Below are positions 12,658 to 24,861 of a stretch of 64,000 nt of DNA, piece by piece. Location of the stretch: NCBI GenBank assembly GCA_905160935.1, contig CAJHZI010000278.1, positions 289,001 to 353,000 on the forward strand, given 5' to 3'. Each line of letters opens with the position of its first letter. Position 1 is the stretch's first letter. This DNA is from Enchytraeus crypticus (taxonomy: Eukaryota > Annelida > Clitellata > Enchytraeida > Enchytraeidae). The position numbers and the translations under genes were made by a program. Under the pieces are notes generated by a model. The model was not told where the DNA came from. It saw only the letters and a list, made by a program, of their open reading frames with translations, and searched no databases.

Positions 12658-12892
12658 AATGTCTTAATAGCGTAGGGGTAACGTTATGAAGTTTTAAATG
12701 ACAGATCCTGATGTGAATTGAACCCTCATGGGTTCGAATCCCAGCCGCGCTGATCTGAGAGTAAATTCTCGGACATTCACTGGACTGGTAAACGGCAAAT
12801 GGTCTAAATTGCCTAACGGTTTAAACATGTGGTATTAAAAAGTGATAGACATCAAAGCACACAGTTGATCATTTCACTATAATGCGTGTTTA
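12658..12892 (+). mobile_element. tRNA-derived SINE, family A
   Basis: Copy with CATGGGTTCGAATCCCAGCC and the shared 3' part TTGATCATTTCACTATAATG. The next copy begins about 50 bp downstream. Confidence 0.8.
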
Positions 12893-12945
12893 AATGACAT
12901 AATGCGTGTTTAATTGTAATGCGTGTTTAATTATAATGCGTGTTT

Positions 12946-13190
12946 GAATGTCTCAATAGCGCAATGGTTAGAGGCGTATATAACGTCATGAAGTTTTAAA
13001 TGACAGACCCTGAGGTGAATTGAACCCTCGTGGGTTCGAATCCCAGCCGCGCTGATCTGAGAGTAAAATCTCGGACATTCACTGGACTGGCTACACGGAA
13101 AATGGACTAAATTGCCTAATGGATATAACATGTGGTATTAAAATTGATAGATATCAACGTAGTTGATCATTTCACTACAATGTGTGTTAT
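12946..13190 (+). mobile_element. tRNA-derived SINE, family A, best-preserved head
   Basis: GTCTCAATAGCGCAATGGTT looks like a tRNA 5' end with A box, and GTGGGTTCGAATCCCAGCC gives the B box about 75 bp on, the internal Pol III promoter layout. A unique body and an (ATT)n tail follow. Confidence 0.85.
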
Positions 13191-13194
13191 TATT

Positions 13195-14157
13195 ATTACT
13201 ATTATTATTTACTTTTAAATTCTCACCTATAAACTCTTATTAGGATATTTAAAGCACAGTTGTTAAATGACGATCTCTTCGTAATTCATAATTACATTCA
13301 GCCATCCCTTGTCTTAACTATACACAGTACCCAATTTCCTATCCAAACCGTAAGACCAATAGCATTAAATGTATATGTACTAATATTTTAACAGAAAAAT
13401 TAATTGGTAAACAATTTTTAAATTGATTAGTTTGTATTATTTAATAGGGGAAGATATGGTTATTTAATGAATGCCTATCTGGTTGCTATAGTGAAAAGTT
13501 TGACATAACATTTGAAACTGAAACCAAAACAACATCTCGTGAACTGTGAAAGTCAACATCAGTGGAAGTTTAGAGTGTGAGTGATATTCATATTTTTAAA
13601 AAATATTTATATTCACTAATTAAAAATCAATTCATCATATTTTGAATATTTTATTGTAATGCAACATTATATTACGTGAAAGAAAATAATAATTTTGGTC
13701 AAAGAAATTTTATCGAATTATTATTTGAAAGTGAATATTGCAGGGATTATTATACATAACATCGATTAGAGTGTTATAGTAATCATTGACAACATCGAGC
13801 ACTATAAATTTTTAGTAATTTATAAATTAGTCGTTTCCAGCTAGTAACCTTATTTCAGTCAACCATGTACTTCTTAATTCTTCTTAGGATAACTTTCTTG
13901 AAATTCTTTTAAATTACTTTCTTAAATTTCCTTTTAATGAAACTTTTAAAATAAATATTTCAAATTTATCAGTAATTTTTCTGTCTTTGACTCTGATATA
14001 TGTTAATTATTACCACAGAATAAAGAATTGCTATTCTATAGCTTTGGCTAATGCCACTTTCGATTAATTCATAAATCTTAATTATTACCAACACCGAATT
14101 GCAATCTCTTTAGTCAATGACTAGCTATAGTATTTTACTTATGTAGGTTGATAATTA
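13195..14157. other. AT-rich upstream region of THOC7, no gene seen
   Basis: No repeats of note apart from a family E fragment near 13765-13805 (TGACAACATCGAGCACTA). Confidence 0.5.
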
Positions 14158-14202
14158 CGATGCAATCCAATGATGCGATCCAATGATGCAATCCAATGAT
14201 AC
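14158..14202 (+). promoter_or_regulatory. Triple CCAAT-containing tandem repeat upstream of THOC7
   Basis: Three near-identical 15-bp units each carry ATCCAATGAT, about 80-125 bp upstream of the THOC7 start codon. Clustered CCAAT boxes are typical NF-Y sites of housekeeping promoters. The spacing suits a short 5' UTR. Promoter function is inferred from position and motif only. Confidence 0.4.
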
Positions 14203-14281
14203 AATTCGCAGAGGAATACATATCGAATTGTTGAAAAGAAGAAGCGAATCTTCGTTCTTAAGAATAGGTAATAAGAAAACA

Positions 14282-16422
14282 ATGGCGGTTGTTAACGAAG
14301 GTGTGTTATTTAAGTTCATTTTTTGACTAATTTAATTTGACCAATCACCTAATTCTTCATTTATTTATTTAACTTATTCTGATATATAAATAAGTATTAT
14401 GTAGATCTTTATTGACTGAGTAAATTTCGTAGCTGTTTATATACAGAACAAACATACTATTAATATGAAAATTTTATTTAACCACCTAGCCTTTTTCATA
14501 AAAACCAAACCTTCCATGAACGCATAGCTAAAACTTCACAGGTTTCTTCGTTATCCGTCATCTTCGTCGAATATTTGAATATCCATATTTGTCTCTGCTA
14601 GACCGTTGATATAATTGGTGCAGCTTTTATGCAATCCGTTTTTCATTTGAATCACATCAGCCTTTGCTTTCCTATGAGCAGTTCCATAAGCAGTTGAAGA
14701 CCTATCTTTTCCATCTCTCTTTTCCATCCAGTGTCCATGAGCAGCGACCTGCGCCTAAACCACCTTTTCTCTAACTCCCTTTACTTTGCACTGAATTTCT
14801 GGATTTTGGAATTTGCACTGTTTTTGGACCTTCTTTTTTTGCTCGCCGGCTTGATTTTGTCTCAATAGTGCTCGATGTTGTCATTGATGACTGTAGCACT
14901 CTAATTGTTGTTACTATTATTAATCCAGGTTGGACTATTGTAATTCTCTGAGCATCATTAAATCTTCCTGGCTGTGAGATTGATCGGATGCAGTCTGTTT
15001 AGAATTTTCTTACGCAAGATATAATATATTTTGTAGTTTCTAGTACTCACATGTTACGCCTATTTTAAAGTCTTTGCACTTTCTAAAGATTTAAGAGTGT
15101 ATTATTTAGTATACAAGACCGCTTCGTTTATCTATAAGTCCATCACCACCCCTTGATCAAGTTGTATCACTTGACGAAAGTGATGCCGCCTGCTGTTACT
15201 CGGTCTTCTACATTAAGGCCCATCTTGCCTTCTCACTCTATGCTATCTAATCGTTCTTTCCTCTTTACTTTATCGCAGATCTGAAATTCTTTTCCAACCA
15301 CACTTCTGAAGTTGTCCTTTGAATCATATCGGCCTTTACTTTCCTGTGGGCAGTTCCATAGGCAGTTAAAGACCTCTCTTTTTCAACTGTCTTTCCTGTC
15401 CTGTGCCCATGAGTTGCGACCATCACCAAAACCCCCTTTTCTTTAATTCCCTTTATCTTTGGACTGATTTTATGGATTTTGGTATGTGTACCGTTTGAAC
15501 CTTCTCATTGCTCACCGGCTTGGGTTTGTCTTGATAGTGCTCTATGTTGTCATTGACGACAGTAACACTAATTGTTGCTACTATTTTCATGACTTGTTAG
15601 ATGTGTTGTGCTGATTTATTTGGTTTTTTTCTTTGACCATTTCTTTGGATAATTAGAGGCTATCTTATGGATGATCATTTTCTATAGTTCAGTTTCATCG
15701 GAGATTTATTCATTTTACTTTAATAATAGTCTTATAATAATAATAATAATTACTTTAATAATAGTCTTATAATAATAATAATAATTACTTTAATAATAGA
15801 TTTAGTCATTTTACTCTGAGCTGCTGATTAATATTAATGCTGATGTAACCGGTAGTGATTTATTGGTGATAACTGCTTAATAATAATAATAATAAAGGTT
15901 TAACGTCCGTTTCCTCTTACAAGGATGATGTCAGGGACATTCTCCCATCACATGTCACTACTAATCGATTCACCCCAAATGATATGAAAGAAATATGTGC
16001 TGAAGAGAAAGAAAAAGATCCTAAACGGATAGAGTATAGATATATTAGATAATATTTTATAAATAACGCAATATGAAACAAATTGTCTATAATAATTTTT
16101 GTGGAAACGCTCTAGTGTAAGATTGTTGAGTTGTCGCACTTGTATTTTGTATTCTGCACTATTTCGGTCTTTGTACGACACTTGTTAAATATTTTAGATG
16201 TCTAATTGACGAATAAAAGATCTTCGTAAATGTTTATGTGTAGATATAGTAATCCTCGGTACTCTATTTATTTTCAGAGGAAATAATCAGGTCTAAGTTA
16301 CTGATCGAGGGAGACGGAGGAAATGACGACAGGAGAATCGGTGGTCTTCTGAGAACATTTGTTAAATGGGCGGAGTCACCAGGCTACGATGAGGAGAGGT
16401 ATTTATATCTATACTCTCCCTC

Positions 16423-16481
<59 letters not shown>

Positions 16482-19400
16482 GTCTCTCACATGATTGATT
16501 GATTGATTGATTGACTGATTGATTGATTGACAGTGAGGGCACATATCAGAAGATGTTGTCGATGTTGTCGCAGTGCGAGATGATTGATTGATTGATTGAC
16601 AGTGAGAACACGTATCAGAAGATGCTGTGGATGTTGTCTTAGTGTAAGACGATTGATTGTTTGATTGATTGATTGATTGACAGTGAGAGCACGTATCAGA
16701 AGATGTTGTCGTTGTTGTCTCAGTGTGAGATGATTGATTGATTGACTGATAGATTGATTAATTAATTGATTGACAGTGAGAGCACGTATCAGAAGATGCT
16801 GTCGTTGTTGTCTCAGTGTGAGGTGATTGATTGATTGATTGATTGATAGATTGATTGATTAATTGATTGACAGTGAGAGCACGTATCAGAAGATGCTGTC
16901 GTTGTTGTCTCAGTGTGAGATGGCAGCGCTGAAGAGCTTCAAGGTCTGTCAGATGAATCAGAGAGAACAGCTGAACTACGCCAATCTCAGCAAACAAATA
17001 GGTAGACTACTGCGAATAACATATTCCTCTAGCTCGCAATCTATTAGTCTACTCATCAATAGATTATATAAACACATAAGTAGTCCACTATGAATTATTA
17101 TATTCCTAATAATACGACGTAGGTAAGATACTCAACCGTGGATCAGTATTTGCGGGGTTCAAATCCTGGGCTTGCCTGTCACTGACATTGCTTTCGAGTG
17201 AGGAAACTGACATTAACATTAGCTCTCTCTCTCTTCTCATATTATAAATTCCTCTAGCTCGCAATCTATCAGTCTGCAACAAATCTATGACAGATTTAAA
17301 TAATTTGGCAACTTTTGGTAAGCAGTAATGCTACAAGTCTGCCATCGGCTCATTTCAACCAATTATTGCTTTGTTTTCTGTAATAGATATGATTTGTATT
17401 CTGTATTTAAATTCTAAATATTAATCTGATCTTTCAAATGGCGACAAATTTTAGAGGTGAGAATATCTGACACTCCATCAGTGTTTTGTTACTAGGATTG
17501 TGAATTGAGGAAGAGAATGGAATGAAGTCAATACTAGCTAGAAATGTTTTATTTATTTGTTTTATTTAATTATTGCATATCACTACACTTTATAACATAA
17601 CACAACCATAGTCAATAAACTGAGATAGTGAGCAATGGTAGAAGTAGAGGCAAAGGAGGCGAAGCTACAGATAGGTATTGATTGATTGATTGATTGGTTG
17701 ACTGATTGATTGTGTAGAGGGAGAGACGAAGGAGGCGGAGCTACAGATAGGTATTGATTGATCGATTGATTGATTGGTTGATGGATTGATTGTGTAGAGG
17801 GAGAGACGAAGGAGGCAGAGCTACAGATAGTGGCGTGTAAGAAGGACCTGTTGACGGCCAGGCTGGTGCGTAAGAACAGACAAGGTACGTGGCGGGGCTT
17901 ATGTTGTAGTGTGTTGATTGAGTGATCCAGTGGATCAACTCTTGAGCTGTGGTAAAGTAGTGTATGATCAGCAGCAATATGAACACCATTGAATCGTCTT
18001 AACAGAGTTCAGAGGTCATGTGTCTATGACCAGTTATCAACCCATTGCGTAAAGGAAAGCTAATGTTAACATCAGTTTCCTCACTCGAAAGCCATGTCAG
18101 TGACGGGCGAGCCCAGGATTTGAACCCCGCACATACTGATCTGCGGTCGAATACCTGACCCATATCTCCACTAGCTCCAGCCAGTGTATTACATTATCTC
18201 TAGCTGTCTCTGTGTCTGAGGCCCTACAAATGACTGCATTGAGATTTAAGAGCCTGCCACTCTTAATGTGTCACATCTTTCATAGGTCATGTAATAAAAG
18301 TTCTAACTGCTTCAAACTAACTAACTTGTTGTCATAAACAGTTTGCAATTGATTAGATTATGATTCACTGTGCACGGCGTGCACTAGCAGTGTTATCATG
18401 AGATGTTTTGTGCTTGTAGAGTATGATGCACTGGCACGGGTCATCAAGCAGCATCCAGACAGACAGGAGACGCTCAGGTACGTCTACCTTTCTGTAATCC
18501 ACTTGAGTGGCTAAATCATGTATATAGTACTAATTCATTTATTACTAATAATACTACTATTTAATTGCTAATTCTAATGTTTCCTGTTACGTTAAAGATA
18601 TTAGATCAATATTACTTTAGATTGACTGACTGATTGATTGGCTGACTGATTGACTGATTGATTGACTGACTGATTGATTGACTGACTTGATTGGCTGACT
18701 GATTGTCAGCTTGTCTGACTGATTGTCTGACTGACTGATTGTCTGACTGACTGATTGTCTGACTGACTGATTGTAATGATCATGCTTGTTTTCTACAGAC
18801 AACTGTCTGAGCTCGACTCTCAACTAAACTCTCTCTTGAAAGAGAAAGACTCTCTTCAACAAAAGGTTCTCTCTCTGTCTCTCTCTTTCTCTTTATCTCA
18901 CTCTGCCTGGATCTCTCTCTCACTCTCTCTGACCTGAGCATCTTGTTGTTAGTTGTACCCTAACCCTAGCCCATATGTTGTAAACTGGATTTGATTTGTT
19001 AAATCACACAGAGCTATATATATATATTACATTTGTGTACATGCATGTGTGTGAACGTGTGTGTATTGGAGTAGTATGACGTGTATGTAAATATAAATGC
19101 ATGTACGTGTGTGTATACATACGTGTGTATGTGTGTACGTGTGTGTATGAATCCTCGTGAGTTCGAATCCCAGCCGCACTGATCTGAGAGTAAAAATCTC
19201 GGACATTCACTGGACTGGTTATACGAAAAATGGACAAAATTGCCTAAAGGTTGAACATGTGATATTAAAAGTGATAGATATCAACACAGTTGATCATTTC
19301 ACTATAATGTGTGTTATTATTATTATTATGTGTATGTGTATATGTATATGTGTGTAGCTGGAGTTACGACAGAAGCAGCTTCATCTGCTCAACGTCGCTG

Positions 19401-19749
19401 TACACAACCTGCAGAAAATTCTAGACGGTACTTATCATATCAGTCTATCAATCAGTCAATCAATCAATCAATCAGTTAATCAGTCTATCTATCAGTCTAT
19501 CCATCAATCATTCAATCAATATATCAATCAATCAGCCTATCAATCAACATCTACTAACATCTAATAACTCGTTAAGATACTTGATCGTTCACAAGTTTGA
19601 AGCCCTGCCAGGAAACGTACATTGAACTTAGCGTAGTGCTGAGCCTTGATGTTATGAGTAGTGACTGATTTTACTCAATGTACTGTTGTGTTGTCTGTAT
19701 TGCAGAGGATGAAGATGTTGAAGTCAGTAACAGCATGGATCAGTCGTAG
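14282..19749 (+). CDS. THOC7: THO complex subunit 7 (THOC7), complete, 8 exons
   Basis: The exons are 14282-14300, 16278-16398, 16874-17001, 17798-17884, 18420-18477, 18799-18865, 19358-19427 and 19706-19749, all GT-AG, giving 594 nt and 197 aa (human THOC7 is about 204 aa). Family landmarks are present in order: MAVVNEEEIIRSKLLIEGDG at the N-terminus, GDGGNDDRRI, FVKW, YQKMLSLLSQCE, the highly conserved VRKNRQEYDALARVIKQHPD, then the coiled coil LELRQKQLHLLNV and an acidic tail. In other animals THOC7 is a coiled-coil subunit of the nuclear THO/TREX complex, which couples transcription to mRNA export. The start is supported by context (acaATGG) and by perfect phase with exon 2. Exons 3 and 4 are preceded by extra partial copies of themselves, listed separately. 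The gene converges on the dynein gene, about 1.5 kb from its stop. Confidence 0.95.
14648..14925 (+). mobile_element. Dispersed element family E in THOC7 intron 1
   Basis: About 280 bp matched by a second copy at 15321-15590 (GGCAGTTCCATAGGCAGTT-like, CACCGGCTTG, GTGCTCGATGTTGTCATTGA, ACTCTAATTGTTGTTACTAT). Inverted copies occur at 31492-31609 and 36308-36445. Confidence 0.7.
15321..15590 (+). mobile_element. Dispersed element family E, second copy in THOC7 intron 1
   Basis: Same orientation and extent as 14648-14925, with numerous substitutions, so both are old. Confidence 0.7.
15886..16030 (-). mobile_element. Dispersed element family C
   Basis: Reads on the minus strand to GACGTTAAACCTTTATTATT. 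Shares AATTCACCC-like and GTCAGGGAC segments with 22448-22615. Tail-only copies at 22360-22428, 28010-28078, 47488-47545 and 51570-51790. Confidence 0.6.
16420..16485. repeat. (TC)n in THOC7 intron 2
   Basis: About 30 TC units directly after the exon 2 donor region, followed by (TTGA)n. Confidence 0.9.
16520..16873 (+). repeat. Four extra acceptor-plus-exon copies before THOC7 exon 3
   Basis: Upstream of the functional exon 3 acceptor (TTGACAG|T) are four partial copies, at about 16528, 16596, 16676 and 16770. Each has GACAGTGAG followed by about 50 bp of the exon (ACGTATCAGAAGATG...), and they are separated by (TTGA)n. Each copy keeps the AG and diverges after CAGTGTGAG, where intronic TTGA resumes. 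Only the last runs into a full exon with a donor. Confidence 0.85.
17121..17232 (+). mobile_element. tRNA-derived SINE, family B
   Basis: GGGGTTCAAATCCTGGG B box, then TCACTGACATTGCTTTCGAG and GAGGAAACTGACATTAACAT. Inverted copy at 18052-18190; others at 32200, 38572, 51353 and 53021. Confidence 0.7.
17636..17797 (+). repeat. Two extra copies of the 5' part of THOC7 exon 4
   Basis: Two copies (near 17640-17690 and 17712-17755) carry GTAGAGG or GTAGAAG acceptors and then the start of exon 4, up to CTACAGATAG followed by GTATTG. Each therefore looks like a roughly 35-bp micro-exon with both splice sites. Including one would shift the reading frame. Confidence 0.75.
18052..18190 (-). mobile_element. 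tRNA-derived SINE, family B
   Basis: Inverted relative to 17121-17232; keeps the B-box-like segment. Confidence 0.7.
18630..18777. repeat. (TTGA/CTGA)n in THOC7 intron 5
   Basis: TTGATTGACTGACTGA-type tetramers between exons 5 and 6. Confidence 0.85.
19146..19316 (+). mobile_element. SINE family A, 5' truncated, in THOC7 intron 6
   Basis: Begins at the B box (GTGAGTTCGAATCCCAGCC) and ends in (TTA)n and TG-rich sequence just before exon 7. Confidence 0.75.
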
Positions 19750-20175
19750 CAGCATGTGTCGATGGACTGGAGTAGAAATGTAGTCGTGTATTGCTTCGAA
19801 AATTGAAGATGATGATGATGATGTGGAATTTGATTTAAAAGTCTTGTTGAACTGTAGCGAGTGAGTCGAGTGAGAGATGTACTGGTTACAGAATGTGTCA
19901 GTATTTAGACTCCTGCGTTCTTCTATTAGTACGATATGATGAAACAGGACGTTTTGCTGGATTGTATTGGTTTAATATATATAAAATACTTCAAATATTT
20001 TTCCTTGTTTCCGGTAGTCAGCTGGATAGTAACAGGGAACTGTCCCAATGAGTTTATATAGATCATCAGTGACTGCAGTGCCAGTGAGCTACTGTAGAAT
20101 TCTAACGTTTGTCTGGTTTCAGTGGGTTTATCAAATCTTGAGGTAAAATGGATTAAATGGTAATTAATCCATTTA

Positions 20176-20372
20176 ACTGAGGAAGGTAACGAGAAACCAT
20201 CTCAGAAGCCGTACTTTTCCCAAGCTATAGGCTAGATAAGGTATGGATAAAGCATAGACCTTTGTGATCTAAGGAGTGCTCTTATGGAGCGAGACAGCTG
20301 ACTTTGAGTATGAATATGTACCTTGAACCTGCCCCTTGGCAGTGCACTGAGAGAGAGAGTGAGATATGATAA
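20176..20372 (+). mobile_element. Dispersed element family F between THOC7 and the dynein gene
   Basis: Shares AGGAGTGCTCTTATGGAGCG, GAGTATGAATATGTACCTTG and an AG-rich tail with 54850-55053 and, inverted, 29790-29987. Confidence 0.65.
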
Positions 20373-20700
20373 GCAGATATGATTGATAGCCGCTAAACAA
20401 TAAATAAATAAAGATGTAATCTATAAAAGTTTATACAGTACACATTTCAATGAAATGATTAGTGAATAAATACTCTGTAGTTTATGACACACTACGTAAT
20501 AGGACGAATGAATGTGCATAGATTGTTACGATACAAAACGTCTTTTGGAGGACTAATTATACATTCTTAATACTGTAACTGCAAAACTGTGCATACATTA
20601 TTTGACGTATAAATTTGATTAGATCAGTTGTATTCTTGTAAATGTGCGTTCAGTTTGATTATACTCGTCACCGTTCATACGTGAACGACTCGTAATTGTT

Positions 20701-20706
20701 TTTATT
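20701..20706 (-). promoter_or_regulatory. Poly(A) signal candidate of the dynein gene
   Basis: AATAAA on the minus strand, about 580 bp past the dynein stop codon. Confidence 0.3.
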
Positions 20707-20859
20707 TTCTATGAAGAATTGTACCAATTAATCGTTAGTCGATCAATCGATCATCTAGATTTATATTATTTTATATTATCATGGATGTAATTAATGGCCA
20801 TTAGATCAATCAATCAGATGATTACATCATCTGATTGATGTAATCATTAGATCAATCAA

Positions 20860-21300
20860 TCATCTAGACTAATGTCACCATGTAGCAATCAATCATCTAG
20901 ACTAATGTCACCATGGATCAATCAATCATCTATACTGATGTCATTACAAATCAATCAATCATCTAGACTAATGTCACCATGGATCAATCAATCATCTATA
21001 CTGATGTCACCATGGATCAATCAATCATCTATACTGATGTCTCCATGGATCAATCAATCATCTATACTGATGTCTCCATGGATTAATCAATCATCTATAC
21101 TGATGTCACCACGAATCAATCATCTAGACTAATGTCACCACGTATCAATCAATCTTATGGAGTGATATGATCATGGATCAATCAATCATCTATACCAATG
21201 TCACCACAGATCAATCTATCATCTAGACCACGGATCAATCAATCATCTAGACCACGGATCCATCAATCATCTAGACCACGGATCAATCAATCATCTAGAC
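20860..21300. repeat. 32-bp array containing the dynein stop-codon context
   Basis: About a dozen units of TCAATCAATCATCTAGAC plus a variable 10-14 bp (TAATGTCACCATGGA or CACGGA). The last unit is the end of the dynein CDS itself: GTCTAGATGATTGA carries its last codons and TGA. The array would form the 3' UTR. Confidence 0.85.
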
Positions 21301-21441
21301 TGAGCAGTAGAGCTGCTCCACGTTTGGTCCAATGCTCAGCTGGTTTGTCCCCAGCTCTCAGGTCCACGGATACTATAAAACTAGACCTGCCCTGCTTGCC
21401 CGCTCTGTTGGGATAGTAGAAACACGGGCAGATGTACGAGC
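21287..21441 (-). CDS. DNAH2: DNAH2-like exon 41: C-terminus and stop
   Basis: [20 protein letters not shown] to [14 protein letters not shown], then TGA at 21287-21289. Acceptor TTGTTGCAG|G preceded by (TTG)n. This is the expected end of a DNAH2-type C-terminal domain. Confidence 0.95.
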
Positions 21442-22713
21442 CTGCAACAACAACAACAACAACACCGTGCTATAAACCAGTATTAGTTAATATAATATTA
21501 CTAATTATATTCATCATCATCAACAATATTACTAATTAGAGTGCTACAGTCATCAATGACAACATCGAGCACTATTCAGTCATCATCATCATCCTTCCTT
21601 GAATTCCAGTGTAACCAGGGTCGGGATACGAATATACAGTCTCAAATCATCTCTGTCTTACACCACTAATTATATTAACAATAATAATATTATTAATTAT
21701 TATTATTAATATTAGTATTAATATTATTAGTAAATAATTATAATTAAGTATAATTAGTTATCGTCATCTTCCTCAGAATCACAATTTAGCCAGGGTCCAG
21801 GTTCCATTCCTCTCTGTCCCATTCTACATGTATATCACCAGTCAATCCCCTATTTACTTGAATTATCAATAACCTGTAATTAGCAATAACCTATATATTT
21901 ATTCATAATTGTAGTTATCAACAACCTATAATTATTAATAACTGTAATTATCAATAACCTATATATTTATTCATAATTGTAATTATCAACAACCTATAAT
22001 TATTAATAACTGTAATTAGCAATAACTTACAATTGTTAGAGGCACGATTAGTAAAGACGACTCTTAGTCCATGTTCTATATGGCAGAACACTGTAACTCA
22101 CACCATCCTGTGACTAGGAAACAGACGTCAAACTTTTCTAGATGTTGTCTAGGATGACGCCACACACATGACTGCATTACTGTTCTCGTTATAAACGTTC
22201 TTTAACTTATCTAAAATGCAGCCATTATCAAGTTAGATAATGATGGAGTTGTCGCTTTTAAATTTCTTTTTGGGTTACCTACGTTGGACGGCTCTTAGAA
22301 ATTCTAGGTTTTTAAATGTTTCACTATTGCATAATACATCAATGTTAAGTAACTATCAGATGCAGACGTCCCTGACATCATCCTTGTATGAGGAAACGGA
22401 CGTTAAACCTTTATTATTATTATGTAGCAAGTGAAAAGTAGGCTAATATAAAAATAAATAATAGATGTTTAACGCCCGTTTCGTCATCCGATGATGATGT
22501 CAGAGACGTCCCCACAGCACACATCACTAGAGACCAATTCACCCAGACCAATCCGAAAAGACATGCGTTGAGAAGGAAGATCATAAACGATGCCGGTCCG
22601 GTGAGCAAAGAAATAAAATAGGCCTAAGTACAAGCAAGCAGCCGTCAGCACTAAGTTTTACAAGCACAAGCAAAACTCTAGAATAATATATGAAAGCATG
22701 CTTGAAAAGGTAG

Positions 22714-22783
<70 letters not shown>

Positions 22784-24211
22784 CACTTGCACATGTAGCT
22801 CCTATATACCACTTAAATATATAACCCTTATATCTATGCAACTTATCTCTCTACGTGCATAAAGCTTATCTCTAATACCTTATACCTGTACAGTATACAT
22901 GTACACCTAATTCTAACCCTTATATCTAAAACCCGTATTATATTTATAGCTGATATATTAAAATATATCCAAGTACTTATAGCACTACAGAGCTATAGCG
23001 CTTGTAGACCCAAAGTCTATAATCCTTGCAACATATACCCTTATACTTATCATCTATATTTATAGGAATCATATTTACAGAGCTATCTCAGATATGAAGC
23101 ATTAGCTCATTGCACAGCGTGTAAGCTAATCTACATTTGACCCAGACTCTCTGGGGTCTAATCCAAGTCAGGAGCATTCATTTACTATTAGAGGCGTATG
23201 CAGAGTTAATCAATCAGTCAATTCATCAATCAATCAATCAGTCAAGCCAACAGTTAATCAATCAGTTAATCCATCAGTCAACCAGTCAATCCATCAGTCA
23301 ATCCATCAGTTAAGCCAGCAGTTAATCAATCAGTCAAGCCAGCAGTTAATCAATCAGTTAATCCATCAGTTAGTCAATCCATCAATCAATCAGTCAATTC
23401 ATCAATCAATCAATCAGTCAATCCATCAGTTAATCAATCAGTCAATCTATCAGTTAATCAATCAGTCAATCCATCAGTTAATCAATCAGTCATTCCATCA
23501 GTCAATCAACCAATTAATCAATCAGTTAATTCTATCAGTCAATTAAGCTGGTCAATCACCGATTGAACCACTCTAAAATCAATCAATCAATCAATGGAAG
23601 CAAATATCATATCTTCACCTCGTCACTTTTACCCTATCAAGTTCTAATTATATGAGATTACTCAGGTTCCCAACTTAACTACAAGCGCTTTGTGTACAGG
23701 CTAAAGCCCAGGCTACTGGACCGCTGACCCAGAGGTCTAGAGATCAAGGCTGAGTAGGGCGCCCACAGCACGACGCGTCCAGTGCTCGATGGGTTTATTT
23801 CCAGTCTTCAGATCGAGCGAGATGACGTAGGACTTGGGATGTCCCCGAACAGGATAGTAGTACAGTGGACACTGATAGAAACCTGTCCGTTATCATAGTA
23901 CACATGTAGTACAGTGGACACTGATAGAAACCTGTCCGTTATCATAGTACACGTAGTACAACGTGGGTACAAACTTAAACCCCACAAAGTACTAACCACG
24001 CGCAACGTGGCTTTACTACTTTCAATTGACGGGCAGCTTAACCGACTGCTCCAAATCAATCATTGGATGATGAGAGGACAATGGAGATCTATTTCAGAGA
24101 CAGGTAGGCTGTGATTAGAACCCGTGACTTTCTGCTTATCAGTCACGTTTGTTAATAACACGAGCGTTAAACCAGTAATACTACTATTGTGATAATTAGA
24201 GAGAGATAGAT

Positions 24212-24259
<48 letters not shown>

Positions 24260-24401
24260 GAGAGAGTGAGCGAGAGAGAGAGAGAAAGAAAAATTAACAG
24301 AGAGTGAGATAGATAGTGAGAGAGAAAAACAGAGAGAGAGAGATGGATAGTGAGAGACAGATTGATGAATAGTGAGAGAGAGAGAGAAAGAGATGGATAG
24401 T

Positions 24402-24446
<45 letters not shown>

Positions 24447-24815
24447 CTTCAGTCTGTGTTAGATATGATAAAATAATAGAGCCTCTAAGATTTATAGGAA
24501 TTTAATGTAAACCCCAGAAGTTTACATTAACTTCCTTATGCGATATTTTTATCTAGAAGACAGCAACAACACTGAAAGCCCAATTACATCAATGGCAAAA
24601 TGTAGAAAATAATAACAATATGAAATGTCAAAAATATCTAAACAATGGTAACCTAGAATACAATGTCAAACTGCATAAAATACTAAAAGGAAGAAAATAG
24701 AAAATTTGAAAATATACATGTACACTACTAGAATGTCTAATAAGGAATCCAAAATATGATAAATATTAGAAAAAAGCAAATATCAAAACGATTTGTCGTT
24801 TTATTAGTTAGACAC

Positions 24816-24861
<46 letters not shown>

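Noticed and set aside
12946..13190. tRNA genes suggested by B boxes here and at 2463, 12658, 17121, 51353 and 53379
   Set aside because: No complete cloverleaf or anticodon arm; copies share a long non-tRNA body, so SINEs.
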